A DNA stretch of 64,000 bases from Aquilaria yunnanensis (Eukaryota; Streptophyta; Magnoliopsida; Malvales; Thymelaeaceae): NCBI GenBank assembly GCA_039654915.1, contig CM077595.1, positions 88,391,501-88,455,500 on the forward strand. The letters are read 5' to 3'. Below the pieces are notes generated by a model that was not told the origin of the DNA, ran no database searches, and saw nothing but the letters and a program-made list of their open reading frames with translations. Shown here one piece after another: positions 46,135-58,690 of this stretch. Each line of letters opens with the position of its first letter. Position 1 is the first letter of the stretch. The position numbers were made by a program, and so were the translations under genes.

Positions 46135-49100
46135 ATGGCTTCAAGTGGAGGCAAGTTCGTAAGGTAAGAATGCAGTATTTGCTGGTATGTGGTTCAAATT
46201 GGAGAGTTCCTATCTATGGTATTGAGCCAGTAGAAAACGTTTCAAGGATTTGCAGTAGTGGCCATCTAGGTCTCCTTCGGTTTGTCTGATTTATCTAAGT
46301 TAGGTTGCATGTTTCTTGGATTTTGGTTGTTGTTACTTAATTGAATCCTTCATATATGCTGCCTTAGTTTTTAACATTCTACTTTCTGTTGATCTATTCA
46401 GGTTTGAAGATTTTAGTCCAAAAAGTTCTTTTAGTTCGGAACCAAGGTCTTCCTCTGATACATTGTTGCCCGGGAAGGGCAATGGACCTTTAAGAGCTGT
46501 TATGGACAGGATCCACAGAGGATATAAAGCAGGTTCTGCAAGGATTAAGAGCTTGAAGAGAGCAATTAGCTTCAGCTTCCATTCTTTTGGTAGTAGTAGA
46601 AATGGTAAAGATTCAGTCAGCAGGAAGAAAATTCTGAATCCACAGGGACACTTCCTTCAGAACTGGAATAAGATATTTCTACTTGCATGTGTAATTGCTC
46701 TGGCCTTGGACCCATTGTTCTTTTACATCCCTGTGGTTGATGGAGTAAACAAATGTCTAGACTTGGACAAGGGGATGGAAATCAGTGCTTGTTTGCTTCG
46801 TACATTTATTGATGCATTTTATGTGCTTCATATGATCTTTCAATTCCGAACTGGGTTTATTGCTCCATCTTCTCGGGTTTTTGGTAGGGGCGAGCTGATT
46901 GATGATCCTTGGACAATAGCAAAAAGATACTTGTCCTCGTCCTTTATCATTGACATTCTGGCCATTCTTCCACTTCCACAGGTATGTGCCTCAGCTACGG
47001 CCAATGCAATGGTTTTCTGGCATTATGGCCAACCTGATTTTGATCTTTCATCTAACTTTTGTGTTGTTATGCTTAGTTGGTAATTGTGGTTGTCGTCCCC
47101 TCACTGGAAGGCCCCATCTCACTATCAACAAAGGAATTGCTGAAATACATTATTTTTATCCAATATCTGCCGAGAATTATCCGAATCTTTCCCCTTTACA
47201 GAGAAGTCACAAGGACTTCTGGTATTGTCACTGAAACAGCTTGGGCAGGAGCTGCTTTGAACTTATTCCTCTATATGCTTGCTAGTCATGTACGTTTGAC
47301 ATGGATTGTGAATAGCTAATGTCACTTCAATAGATGGTTATTGTTATCTGATCAGTAGCACAATTTGAGAGTTCAGGTAGTGGGAGCTGCATGGTACCTG
47401 TTCTCCATAGAACGGGAAGATAGCTGTTGGCGGGAAGCTAATCACCTGGGTAATGCAAGAGATCTTTACTGTGGTAAAAAGGGTCAAAATGAAAAGTTTA
47501 ACCAGACATTAGTGGATCTTTTGAATCTACATTGTCCTTTTATTGATCCTGGAGACATAACAAATAAAACTGTCTTCAACTTCGGAATATTCAATGATGC
47601 ACTTAGTTCACAAGTGGTGGAGCATAAGGACTTCCCAAAGAAGTTCTTCTACTGCTTTTGGTGGGGTCTACGCAATTTAAGGTTTGCAAATATGTACTTT
47701 TCCATAAAGTTTCTATTTGTTTCTGGATTTATGTTCTTGATGTTGCTGAATATAACCAGTCTCTTACCCATTTTTCTTCCCTTCCAGTTCTTTGGGTCAA
47801 AACCTTAAAACGAGCACGTTTGTGGATGAGATAATTATTGCTGTCTGCATATCCATCTTAGGACTTGTTTTGTTTGCTTCACTTATTGGCAATATGCAGG
47901 TACATTTTTGTAAACGCCACTACTTTTAAAGCTTGTATCTAAACATGCAGCTCTTTTTTTGACATTTATCTAAGTATGCAACGTATTGTTTATTTATCTT
48001 TACAGAAATATCTACAGTCAACAGCAGTAAGAGTAGAAGAGATGAGAGTGAAAAGGCGAGATGCTGAGCAGTGGATGTCCCACCGAATGCTCCCAGAAGA
48101 CCTGAAGGAACGTGTTAGGCGCTACGAGCAATACAAATGGCAAGAAACCAGAGGGGTTGAAGAAGAGTTTCTAATTCGTAACCTTCCTAAAGATCTTCGG
48201 AGGGATATAAAGCGTCATCTTTGCTTGGACCTACTCAAAAGAGTGAGCGTTTTCTCCATCAGGACTTGCGATACATTTGTTTCACATTAATAAATGTTTT
48301 AGTATGCATGCACAAATATAGATATCAAATCCTTATGTCAAGCCTTCGCTCAAACTTCCTTGATAGGTGCCTATGTTTGAGAAAATGGATGACCAATTGC
48401 TAGATGCAATGAGTGATCGTCTGAAGCCAGTTCTCTACACTGAGAAAAGCTTCATTGTTCGAGAGGGAGACCCAGTAGAGGAGATGCTGTTTATCATGAG
48501 AGGAAATTTAGCAAGCATGACTACAAATGGTGGAAGAACTGGCTTCTTCAATTCTGTTTACCTCAAAGCTGGAGACTTCTGTGGAGAAGCAGTCCTTACT
48601 TGGGCATTGGATCCTCAGTCCTCTTCCCATTTGCCTATCTCTACAAGAACAGTACAAGCAAGGACAGAGGTGGAAGCCTTTGCTTTGGGGGCCGATGACC
48701 TGAAATTTGTGGCAACTCAGTTTCGACGTCTCCACAGCAAGCAGCTTCAACATACTTTCAAGTAAGGCTTAATAACTACCTCCTGTCGTGGATGGCTTTT
48801 CTCGTGGCTTTTATTATTGGCAGGAAACTATGGTTCAAAACCGTTTGGTTAGGAATTTGCTTCGATGGACCAGGACCAAATACCATGAAAAACTTAACAG
48901 AATTTCGTCAGGATAAGGCCCCCAAATACCCTAGAAGTTGATACCTTTAATATTTAAATCCTAAATGTTTTAAGATTTCAAAAGAAATCGTAAAACTTGT
49001 CCTATTCAACTCTGTTAGTCCTATATGTGATAACAATTCAATTGGAAAATGTGGAAGTTAATATTTTGATATTTATTAGATATTTTTTCTGAATATTAAA

Positions 49101-50138
49101 TTCACATAATTTTAGTATAATTGACTCACATAATGAGATGTCAACCGGCTAATCAAGTTGTCAATAAATCAGCAATCAGGTTTTGACAACTTACTAAGTA
49201 AATTCCTTCCCGAAAAGATTCTTTGTCTAGCTTTATTCTTTTTTCATTTTCCTATAGAAAAGTGTACTCCATTTTAATTGTCGAGTTTGCTGAATGAAAC
49301 AGAGTCTTGTATAGGACTTACAAAAATGAGAATTGAAAATGTTAGGACTTACAATTGAAAATTTAAAAGATTTAGGACTTGAAGTTGAATATAAACAGAG
49401 CCAACTTTGAGGGCTTTTGTTGTATTTATTCCAGATACATTATGTGTGCACCCCTCTTAACCCCAAAGTTAAGAGTTCAAGTCCCAAGAATTGCAATTAA
49501 GTCTACAATGCTACCTAACCTAAGTCTTCAAAGTTCTCTTCAACCCTTATACTTAAATAACGATTCAGTGTACAGAAAAAAATAAAAAAGAATTCGTTGA
49601 CAATATAAAGGTTTAATTAAATAAACAGAAAGTATTTGGTTCAGGTTCTGTTGTGGTTTGGTAGAAACCAAAGGGAACTGAACTGAACTGGATGATGGTT
49701 TGTTTCAGTTCTTTGGTTTTTCTTGGTTTGTTGAATTCCCTAGTACAAAGAAAGCATTTAATGTACTAAAGGTCACAACATTGTGTACCTTCCACCTCTC
49801 CCTTCATCACAGACAACTTCCATATCATTCTTTTCAGGTTACATTCCGTGCAGTGGAGGACCTGGGCCGCATGCTTTATACAAGCAGCTTGGCGCCGGTA
49901 CTGCAAGAGGAGGCTTCTCAAGTCCTTGAGGGAAGCAGAAGATAAGCTGCAAGATGCCTTGGCAACAGAATCCGGTAGTTCAACAAGCCTCGGTGCCACT
50001 ATTTATGCGTCAAAATTTGCCACCAGTGCACTGAGAAATTTGCGGCAACATGGTTCTCACAGCACAAGATTGCCGCCGAGGTTGCCTCTTCTACCGCAGA
50101 AACCGGTGGAGCCTGATTTCAGCACTGAAGGTCGCTGA
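46135..50138 (+). CDS. CNGC1: Cyclic nucleotide-gated ion channel, CNGC1-like (group I)
   Basis: Eight exons, all with GT-AG introns: 46135-46163, 46402-46981, 47077-47289, 47377-47681, 47788-47899, 48006-48242, 48367-48761 and 49838-50138. They total 2172 nt, 723 residues plus stop. The 29-nt first exon is chosen because its product (MASSGGKFVR) joins directly to FEDF, the usual N terminus of this group. A longer ORF upstream of 46402 reads through the intron. S1 is near residues 99-119, and the S4 region with QYLPRIIRIFPLY lies in exon 3. The pore has WWGLRNLSSLGQNL (369-382), the plant GQN filter. The cyclic-nucleotide-binding domain follows, with EGDP (525-528) and GDFCGE (561-566). A calmodulin-binding IQ motif (FIQAAWRRY, 637-645) lies near the C terminus. 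These channels conduct Ca and other cations at the plasma membrane and are gated by cyclic nucleotides and calmodulin. Intron 7 (1076 bp) carries a probable MITE. Confidence 0.96.
48905..49395. mobile_element. Probable small MITE in CNGC intron 7
   Basis: The AT-rich segment has TTAAATCCTAAATG and GTTAGTCCTATAT blocks on the left and TTTAGGACTTG and GTATAGGACTTAC blocks on the right in inverted orientation, as seen in other MITEs of this window. Exact ends and target duplication were not found. Confidence 0.35.
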
Positions 50139-51824
50139 AGAAAGTATTCCAGTTACCGCACCTGTAATAGTATCAGAAAGAAGAAATAATAGATGTAGCA
50201 AGTGTACGAATGCTAGGGAGCTTGCTTGTGATCCAAGCACAGTATTTGCAATGATTTCCTTGTCCTCCTAAAATTGTATTTTGTGGATGCAACTTGTAAT
50301 TGTAAGGGTCTAGAGAGAAAAAAAGCAATGCATGTAAATTTTATTAATGTCTTATTTTGGAAAGAAAATAACAGAATTTATGATTAAAGTGAAAATATGT
50401 TTGGCGCGACAAATTTGTTGTTATTGTTATTATTGTTAATCAGAAGTGAGAATTGCGTTGTTGTTATGACAAAATTAACGGGAGGAAGATATAGCTAATA
50501 TATTTGTACGAGGAATTGTTGAGAGATGGCTGAATCAAAGGGGCCCTTGTGATGAAGCTAGGATTTTGGCTCATTGGGATGGTAATTTTATCGTAATATG
50601 GGCATGACTTGACCTGATATTACCCTACAGTGACCCTTGCTATAATACGTCTAGCCTTGCTACGTTAGTTTTCTATTTGATCATATACGTGACTCTGCAT
50701 CCTGTCCAGTATCCTTAAAATACCAAAGTTTCATATCTCCAGCCAGAGAAAAACTATAGCTCAGAGAGATGATTAGCTTGAACACCAGAATCCGAATCCA
50801 TTTTACGGCTTTTTTATTCGCTTAGTTTGGCAGGTCTATAGATTCAAGCATGAAAGATGGCACAAGTACAAGTTCATGTATGTATGAAGCCTGGGAAACC
50901 GGAAGCTGTGGAGATGATGACAACAAGTTAACCTACTTATAAAAGTCAGCGGTTAGCACTTGCTATTCTAGTGATTCAAAGTCAGGGGGATCGTGAAGAA
51001 ACAGATTTGCCGGAATCTGACAAGCCACTCAACTTCAGTCAGTTCAAGTCACCATAAGCGATGTAATAAGGTTCTTTATTACATAGTACAATTATTTGGA
51101 CCAATAGCACAAACAGGTGAGTGCTGACCTTAGAAGTTCATAGAGACATGAAGGGATAGCCTTGAAGAATAGTGTTCACAAGCAAGCACTCTACTAAAAC
51201 CAATCCTGATTAAAAAAAGTTTGCACATTAACTGCTAACACTTGGATGTCATTTATGCAGAACCCACCCAGATAATTCTCTTTTCATCAAATGATACTTT
51301 TCTCTTTTTTTGTAAAATTTTAAAAGTTCATTGCCATATTACTGCTGTTAACTATGTTGGTTCTGATTCCACCCTCTCATTCCATGCGCATAAATGTCCG
51401 TTTGAGTCATCGTGCTGGTGCGCACATTTATTACCACAGATGCTTTCACTCTCCTGCTGGTTTTTTTTTTTTTTTAAATTCTTTTTGTTCCTTTTATGCT
51501 GTACTATGTAGGCTTTCTGCTTCACGGGTACAGCCACTTGAAAAACACAAATGTGGAATATGTTACATCTTAAATGAATATGTCTACAATATGGATTCTA
51601 TTGGTAGGTATATTCCATCTGAATCAGACACACCAATGATATTCAAAACACAAAAATCTAATGATTAAAATTCTACAACGACTATCTTCTTTCCCTTTAT
51701 GCAGACTAAGAAGTTGGGATGAAATATTCTGAATGTTAGGAGTTGAATCCTAAGATAACAAAAAAGGAACAAAATATTCATTAGTACCTATAACCTTTGC
51801 ATGTTGAGAGTTGGATTGTGCAGC
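50139..51824. other. Convergent intergenic region between CNGC and F-box genes
   Basis: Contains the two 3' UTRs. No further gene is recognised; ORFs at 51242-51511 and 51354-51668 have no family features. A CCTGTCCAGTATCC / AGTCAGGGGG segment and a T-rich tract near 51460-51475 are the only visible landmarks. Confidence 0.45.
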
Positions 51825-54811
51825 TTATACAAGCTGCTGAGAGATTCTAATTGAAACAACTTCTCCTTCGGCTCCGGCTTTCATGCAAAGGTACTTGACA
51901 AGCAGTCCTGCATATGAGTGAAAGAATTGACTGGATAGGAGAGTTAACTGAATAATATTAATAACTCAAATCTATGACAGGAGCTGCCAGGTCTAGCAAC
52001 CAAGACTCGTGTGTTTGGATGTTCCGGACTTGTAGTTGGTAACTACCTTCATTTGGTTGTAAATTGGTGTTTATTGCAACAGCATGCAGAGCAATTATTG
52101 CCTTCGGTTGGTAGTCCTCAGGTTTTCCAATCCATGATTTCAAATCAAAGACTCCTGCAGGTTAGTTTGGAAATTAAGAATTCTCAGCTTCAACAACAGG
52201 AAAGAGCATTTGAGCTATACTTGTTAAAACTTCTGGATAACTGGGGTAAAGTAAATGAAATAGAGCTGGAGATTATGGAATTACTATCATGATTGCTGTA
52301 AAAGGAGGAAAGGATTTAAGGTGTTACTAGCAGTTGTCTTTTTGCTGAGGTACTTCAAGTCAAAAATCCCACCAGCAGCTTCCCCGACATGCTTTCTGAC
52401 TTCATGGGATCCAATAGGCTCATATGTCCAGCTCCCATCCAGGTAATCTTTATTCAGGAACAGCTCAATATGCCTTACGTCCAACATCTGCATAGTTCCT
52501 GCAAGAATTCTCATTTTGAACTTCAGGTCAGTATTTCGTCAAAGTTTGTAACTCCCTAAAGTTTTCCTATTACTTGGCAAGTAACTGCTAATGAGCAACT
52601 TCTTGACAACTAGCACTAGACCCTTCCAATTCTGCAGCATGCAGTCATTCTTCAATTGCAGCATCATCCTGTCTGTGCAGGACAAAGCTGTGAAGAAGTT
52701 TCTACGCCTCATTATAGACTTAAGGCCTACCTTTGCTCCACGGGAAGAGCCCTCTCCAGCACAAAAAAAAATACTCGGGCACCATTGAGTGGCTTGCTTA
52801 CTTTTGTTAAATATTGGTTACAGTCAAGTAACCTGTCCCTTCCCCTCCAGCCCCAGCACACACGCAGACTTAACGTTGGACCAGAACAAACACTGGTTAG
52901 TAATTTCTCAGAAAGGCCCTGAGCAATTTATTGCTTACCTTCACAGTTTTCTTGCTGGCAGACGGGGCATCTAACAAGTTGTAGATCTGAAACATCAACC
53001 ACACTCAACTTGAGTGCACGCTGGTTTGTACTTAAAAATGCGTGTCAAAATTCTGCAACCTCCCTACTGCAAAATAAATTGGAAAAATAAAGAACTAGGA
53101 GATACCTGCAATCCAGATCCCGGTTTTGATGTTTCTGAGTACACATGCCCCAGAAGACTTCAGCATATCACTAACTGTGTTGTCTCTGGGAATCCTCGGT
53201 GGAGGATGCAGCTTTTTGGTAAGGAACGCTATCTGGGAGTCGAATGAAAAAGCTCCAATCCTCATCCAATCTGACGATATCCGATGATAAACGATCAGAT
53301 GCAATGCTCTCTAGTTTCAATAAGGACAAGCATTTTGTATATGTAGAATGAAGAAAAGCTCCTCGTCATCCACCTCATTAAAGTTTCAGCAAGATAAGCG
53401 CTTGATTGCAAAGATTCGAGTTTACTCGTGATTGGATATGGAACTACTTATTGAAATAGAGATGCTGCACAAGGCTTGGATTTAGAAACTAAAAACATAA
53501 ACAGATAAATTTGCTTCGAAATCGGATCAGCTGTTCCCAATTATTGATCATATTTCAGCAGCAGCATAATTTGCTACCAAAATCTCAAAAGGCAGAGGGC
53601 TGACAGAGAGGAGAGAACTGACCAATATGCGTCTTCTGCTCATGGAATGCGTAGGAGTGGCTGTGTCCATCTGCATAACCACGCTGATCAGAGCAACAAA
53701 GACCAAGTCCAAAACTAATATGATGTTCTTATAGGAAGCACAACCGACTTGTGCCAGATACTAACGGATATGATATTTGGATTTCATTACCAAAAGCTGA
53801 ACCATAGAGCTTAGACCAACTGAAGGACGTCTGCCCTGGATCGAGGACTTGAAGATCACGCAAACACGCATGTTTCCACACACAGTCATGCATCACAACG
53901 CTGTAGAACCACTTGCTGACTGCTGCCAGCTTCACCAAGGACTTCGCGTCCAAAAATTTTGCTACATACGTCCAAATATCCTCCTCGTAACTTCAGCGAA
54001 AAGAGAAAAAGTATTAGACATAAGAATTTCAAGATTGTATGGAACTCAAACATTAAATTTCGCTATAACTTCCAAATATCTCCTCGAAAATTTGGAGAAT
54101 AGAGAACAAGAATTAGACCTAAGAATTTCAAAATTGTATGGAAATGACCATTAGCTTTGAAATGAAGATATGAACCGCGTCCCGGCGAGCGAATTAGAAT
54201 GATCCAGTTGGTCACCAATCCAATTATTCTGTTTCAACTTAATACCAAGAATCCAAGACTAATTGCCAGTAATAGTTGCAGAGCTTAAGGCTAATTTCAA
54301 GCTAATAATAAAAACATAAGCTCATTTCAAGGCCAGGAGTTGAAAATCTAAACAGACGAGTTTGAAACTGAGCTTCTCTGTGTATCGATCGATCCGGATT
54401 GTAACCGATTTTTGAAATCCTTCGCAACATGCAAATCTTTTGGCCAATTTCATTTTCTCAAACCCCCTTGTCTATGTTAAAAAAAAACTACAAGCCTTAA
54501 ACATTGATATTGTTTCACAACAAGACGGCAATGAGATCAGCTTCGGTTTTCAAATGGAGTAGCTTATATGCTTGACAGAGCTCAAAATCACCCGAAATCA
54601 GATGAAAATATAGTTGTTGGGCTCAAAAGTCCAAAAGAACAATAATAAAAAGAAAATTTCGATTTCGAATTGCAATAACAGATCGAAGTCATGAATAGCT
54701 AAAGGCGGAAGAGAGAGATTACCAGTTAAACACAGAACGAGAATCATGAACAACGCAGCGGGGAGACGAGCAGCTGAAAATTCCAGTTGTTCTCTTCAAG
54801 CGCTTCGCCAT
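51825..54811 (-). CDS. F-box protein, 303 residues, conserved plant family
   Basis: Eight exons on the minus strand: 54811-54723, 53990-53791, 53670-53623, 53270-53106, 52986-52939, 52498-52328, 52154-52047 and 51907-51825. All junctions are GT-AG and the coding length is 912 nt. The start ATG gives a basic N terminus (MAKRLKRTTG). The F-box covers about residues 32-75 (EEDIWTYVAKFLDAKSLVKLAAVSKWF). Behind it lie a conserved DWMRIGAF segment (exon 4), a CPVC-x4-C motif (exon 5), DVRHIELFL and GSHEVRKHV (exon 6), DLKSWIGKP and HAVAINTNLQ (exon 7), and the end SIRISQQLV. F-box proteins recruit substrates to SCF ubiquitin ligases through SKP1. The substrate is unknown. I recognise the family as a single-copy-like plant F-box group (possibly near RMF/At3g61730), but that name is uncertain. 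The gene is convergent with the CNGC gene. Confidence 0.93.
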
Positions 54812-55576
54812 TTTCTACCTCTTCGCTCTCTCTATCTCTGGAATTCGGTCATTCCAAATTTGATCGGACTTCAGCTCTAGCTTTCTCTGTTTCGTCACGC
54901 ATGTTATATTCGTCTCGCGCGAAACACCGAAAAAAGCAAAAATTCAAAAAAATGATTTGAGTTCGTTGATCGGGTCGCTCCCATTTCGAATTATGGGCTA
55001 GGCCCGTTTGGAACAAAACGACGTCGGAATGTACTTGCATCGAATCTAACTAAACCCTAGAAATTAACCAGCTCCGAGTATTCTCGACTCGAGTCTCCAT
55101 TTCTGCAGTCACCTGAGTTCTCACTTGTCATTCTAGCAGGAGCAGCGGCTAGAATGAAATTCTGTTTGGTTGCCGAGAAAGAGAAAATCACGATGACGGT
55201 AAAGGAAATGATGGAAGAAAAGTAAAAGGTCTGAGTAGGAAAAGAGACGTCGACGGATGAGGGGAGAAGAGGAGAGGGCCCCGGTCGTTTGCTCGGAGCA
55301 ATGGCGAGCGACCGTCGCAACTTCTCCGACAGAAAAACACAAAAAAGGTTGAAATAAAAGGCGTGGGCTGCATTCTAGTATTGAATTATAGCCTAGACTT
55401 CTCCTTACATCTTTCACACGTTTGTTTTTCGTGTGCGTCCCCTGCTTTTCATCGTCTCTCCTACGCCGTCGACGTTCCTTCCTGCGTTGATCAAACCTTC
55501 CCGCTGATCCTTCGGCCGTCGCTTGTAATGTCAATCTTAGAGGAGGCTCTTTTTCATTTTCTTTTCTGGGTCTGCC
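54812..55576. other. Upstream region of the F-box gene, unassigned ORFs
   Basis: Contains the presumed 5' UTR/promoter of the F-box gene. Minus ORFs at 55133-55534 (133 codons, basic then Ser/Phe-rich) and 55057-55320 and a plus ORF at 55363-55602 are open, but they overlap each other and match nothing I know. 55438-55560 has some exon-like composition on the plus strand, ending just before the LINE insertion. A truncated host exon here is possible but not supported further. Confidence 0.35.
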
Positions 55577-57450
55577 TTTTTTTTTTTATCAGAACTAGAT
55601 GACCTTAATTAGATCAATTTCTAGGGTGACTAGGTGAGCTTCTCGTCATATCCCTCGCTTCCTTACATTTATTGCAGCTGTAGAAGATGTGAGGGATATC
55701 TTCCACTTCCATGGAACAAATATGACAGTTTGGCGGGATGTTAATACCTGGAGCTTGGCATGAAGAGAAATCCTAAGACATTGTTAGATCTTTGGTAACT
55801 CCAAGACCAATTCTCGTTGCAGGCGCAGTTTTCTCGGACTTACAAAGATGATGAGCAGATTCACAGAGTTTACCATCCTTGAAAGTTTCCAAGTATTAGT
55901 ATCAGGAGCAATGGCATTCACAGTCACATGAACAGATCTGATTTCAGATTTTAAATCCTCAGGTAACTCCATGGAGATCACACACCATAGCCACTTGTAC
56001 TACCATACAAATGTTCAACAGTAAAGTCCTCTTCTTGCCTAACAAAAGACCCTGCATTATGGATCTATTGCTTCCTGTTCCAGCCAGTCATGAAACCACC
56101 AAATGGTATCATTACCATTACCCACCGATCTTTTTAGCCCCTTATCACGGGTGTTATTATGATCAGTTTCTTTCCAGGTGAAAGAAGTAGCCATTGTTTG
56201 TTTCTTCTATGCTTATTTAAAAACACTTGGCTGTGAAGCTTTTGTTTATTTTGACTTGTATCCGAGACCAGTTTAGTGAGCTGGGCTTGGTTAACACAGT
56301 TAGATTTCCTAAGTCACAAGCCACCTTGCCCTTTCTGATCTGGTCACAGTGTTTCAAGCAACTAAGTGAAGTTTCTTTTTGTCATCAGTGGAACCCAAGT
56401 GAAATCTCTACTAATTTTATCAATATTCTGAAGGGTTTTTGCAGGAAGCTTATGAATCTGCGTGTAGGAGTAACTCTCCCTACAAAAGAAAGACATTTTG
56501 GCTTTCCAACCAGGGATTGGTGCCCATGTTTTCCAGGACTGAATTGCACTCAGCATTGGTCCTTTTTCTGTGAAAATGGGTTTTTCCTGGACTAATTTAT
56601 CAATATTCTGAAGGGTTTTTGCAGGAAGCTTATGAATCTGCATGTAGGAGTAACTCTCCCTGCAAAAGAAAGACATTTTGGCTTTCCAACCAGGGATTGG
56701 TGCCCATGTTTTCCGGGACTGAATTGCACTCAGCATTGGTCCTTTTTCTGTGAAAATGGGTTTTTCCTGGACTAATTTATCAATATTCTGAAGGGTTTTT
56801 GCAGGAAGCTTATGAATCTGCATGTAGGAGTAACTCTCCCTGCAAAAGAAAGATATTTGGCTTTCCAGCCAGCGAGTTGGTACCCATGTTTTCCAGCACT
56901 AAATTATACTCAGCATTGGTCCTTTTTCTGTGAGTCATGGAGAAGCCCAAGTAATTCCAGAAGTTATTGGATTCACGGGTTTAAGGTTAGAAGCACAGGG
57001 ACAGCTAACAGAACTTCGCCAAGGTGTCATTGGTAGCACAACACCTGGTATCAGTAGTTTCAGCGATGAGGACAAGGTTGTCAGCTAAGAATGAACAAGT
57101 TTACCCTTCAAGCTACCCACTTTAAACCCTCAACAGTCCCCCGGCAAAGGTTTTATGATTGTCCAATGACCATTCTGAACAAAATTTCCATGCAAAGAAT
57201 AAGAAGATACAGTAACAGGGGGTCTCCTTGGCTTACTTCTGGAGGGTTGGAAACTTTCAGTAGTAGCTCCATTTATAAGGACGGACAGTTCAGTTCTGGA
57301 GATGCAGCTCATTATTAAATTGACAATCTTAGGAGGGAAATTAAAAAAAAAAAAAAAAGAAGAAGAAGCATATTGCACCGATGAGATTCCACTCCAGCTT
57401 GTCATAAGCCCTTTCAAGGTCGATTTTGTAACCATAAAGCCTTTCTTACC
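55577..57450 (-). mobile_element. L1-type LINE remnant, 5'-truncated, with internal 180-bp triplication
   Basis: The minus strand has, from 5' to 3', an RT palm segment with KIDLERAYDKLEW (about 57425-57385), PPKIVNLIMSCIS and VLINGATTESF-PSR (about 57330-57240), GDPLL-YLLILCMEI after a frameshift, and LADNLVLIAE (about 57095-57065), where the usual second Asp of the catalytic box is Asn. The repeated KLPAKTLQNID segments follow, then ISRDFTW, and then a zf-RVT-like C-x2-C-x-H-x-C segment (NCHICSMEVEDIPHIFYSCNKC, about 55735-55670). A T run at 55577-55587 is the poly(A) tail of the minus-strand element, so the 3' end is complete and the 5' end is truncated. Frameshifts and stops make it inactive. 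Confidence 0.85.
56411..56950. repeat. 180-bp unit repeated three times in tandem
   Basis: The unit is marked by CAATATTCTGAAGGGTTTTT at 56421, 56601 and 56781, an exact 180-base spacing. Units 1 and 2 differ at about three positions (for example CGTGTAGG against CATGTAGG). The third copy is more diverged after about 56850. On the minus strand the period is 60 codons and stays in one open frame (56823-56362), so the same 60-residue segment is repeated. Confidence 0.95.
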
Positions 57451-58415
57451 CTTCTATTTTGAGAGGAATAAATGGGTTATGGGACAATTAATTTGTGTCA
57501 CGGAGAAGTTCTCAAATATGTCATTCTTTTTGGACAGATCCACAACAAAACTAAATAATCGATACAACCAGATGAAAAAGTACTGAAGCATGGAAGTTAA
57601 AATAGGTGTTAATTTTATTAGCATCTCTGTGATTCATAGAAGCAACTGAGCAGGTTCTGTGAAGCATGCAAAATGATCTCTGTAGATGTAGGCACTACTC
57701 ATATCCAATATGTTGACAAGGATAATGCATGAAAGGTGTCGGGGTGGCATCTAAACCAAGATATAAAAGGCTTTTCATTATCTGACAACATCGGTTCCTG
57801 TTTCATAAAAAATGTGAAAATTCATATGGTTACAAGGAGACCTGACCCTGTCTTCAAAAGCTTCGGGTACAAGGTGATCGGCGTTGCCACTATCAAAGTT
57901 GGTAGGGATGCCCAAACAAAACTATGTGTCCACTCAACTAATTACCCTTTGTAGGAGTATTAAAGAAATTATGGCAAACTTAGAGAAATGCTAGACATAC
58001 ATAATTCATTACAAAAGGATCTTCTCAAAATCATATATGTATGTAGTTTATTCTTTTAAAAAAAATGTGTGTAGTTCACTGATTATTTGTAATACACATG
58101 GATATTTGTGAACCTTTGAGCCCTTGAGCATAAAAATGAGCTAAGGTATCAAGTGTTAGTCAGTGTTGAGAAACTCCCAATTAATCAGAACCCTTGTCCT
58201 GCTAAAAACAACATCCAAAGAGACTAGAGGCTAAGAAAGCTCAAAATAGGCCTAAAATTAGAAACACAGTGCTAAAAGCTTGAAAATAGACTCGAATTAG
58301 AGCTATCCTTTGAAACTGAATCCGTACCCAGCATCCTATTTCAAATGGGTTTGGGGGAGTTAGCTAGATTAAATGACCATAGTGAGCTCATAAATTAGTA
58401 TTGTAGTTAAAAGCA
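57451..58415. other. Intergenic DNA, no gene recognised
   Basis: A 72-codon ORF at 57736-57954 has no family features. The rest is non-coding. The LINE 5' junction lies somewhere near 57450 and could not be fixed because no target duplication was found. Confidence 0.4.
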
Positions 58416-58581
58416 TAATGGCCTTGTTTGGTATTAGCGTCAGCGATTAGCGTTAAAGTTTTGAAAAAACTATTCAATTGTAGCTTTTAGTTTTTAATTT
58501 TAGCGTTTTCATCATAACCGTTAAATAAATTATTCAAAACTCTAACACTAATTACAAAAGTTGTTCCCAACCGGGGCTAAT
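58416..58581. mobile_element. Small Harbinger-like MITE
   Basis: Ends GGCCTTGTTTGG (58420-58431) and CCAACCGGGGC (about 58567-58577) are imperfect inverted matches. TAA (58416-58418 and 58578-58580) flanks both sides, the usual 3-bp target of PIF/Harbinger MITEs. The interior has mirrored AGCGTTAAAG and CTCTAACACTAA-type blocks. About 160 bp. Confidence 0.5.
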
Positions 58582-58690
58582 AACTCTCGTGATTTAAATC
58601 TTTATCATTTTGAGCCTATGGTCTATGGAGGGGTCAAGTGCACGCAGCTTAATCATTGCTAGAGATTCTAAATACCTTTGACCTCATGAC

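Noticed and set aside
46316..46401. CNGC start at the ATG at 46316
   Set aside because: The extra residues read through intron 1. The acceptor at 46401 and the upstream 29-nt exon give the conserved N terminus.
49440..49500. tRNA- or SINE-like GAGTTCAAGTCCC in the CNGC intron
   Set aside because: Lacks an A-box at the right distance and has no cloverleaf.
55057..55534. Minus-strand protein gene upstream of the F-box gene
   Set aside because: Overlapping ORFs in several frames with biased composition, no family match and no splice support. Left as unassigned upstream DNA.
56411..56950. CRISPR-like array
   Set aside because: The 180-bp units are directly adjacent with no spacers, and the DNA is plant nuclear.
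56227..57036. Plus-strand ORFs in the LINE region
   Set aside because: The minus strand shows RT and zinc-finger features. The plus frames are shadows kept open by the repeat.
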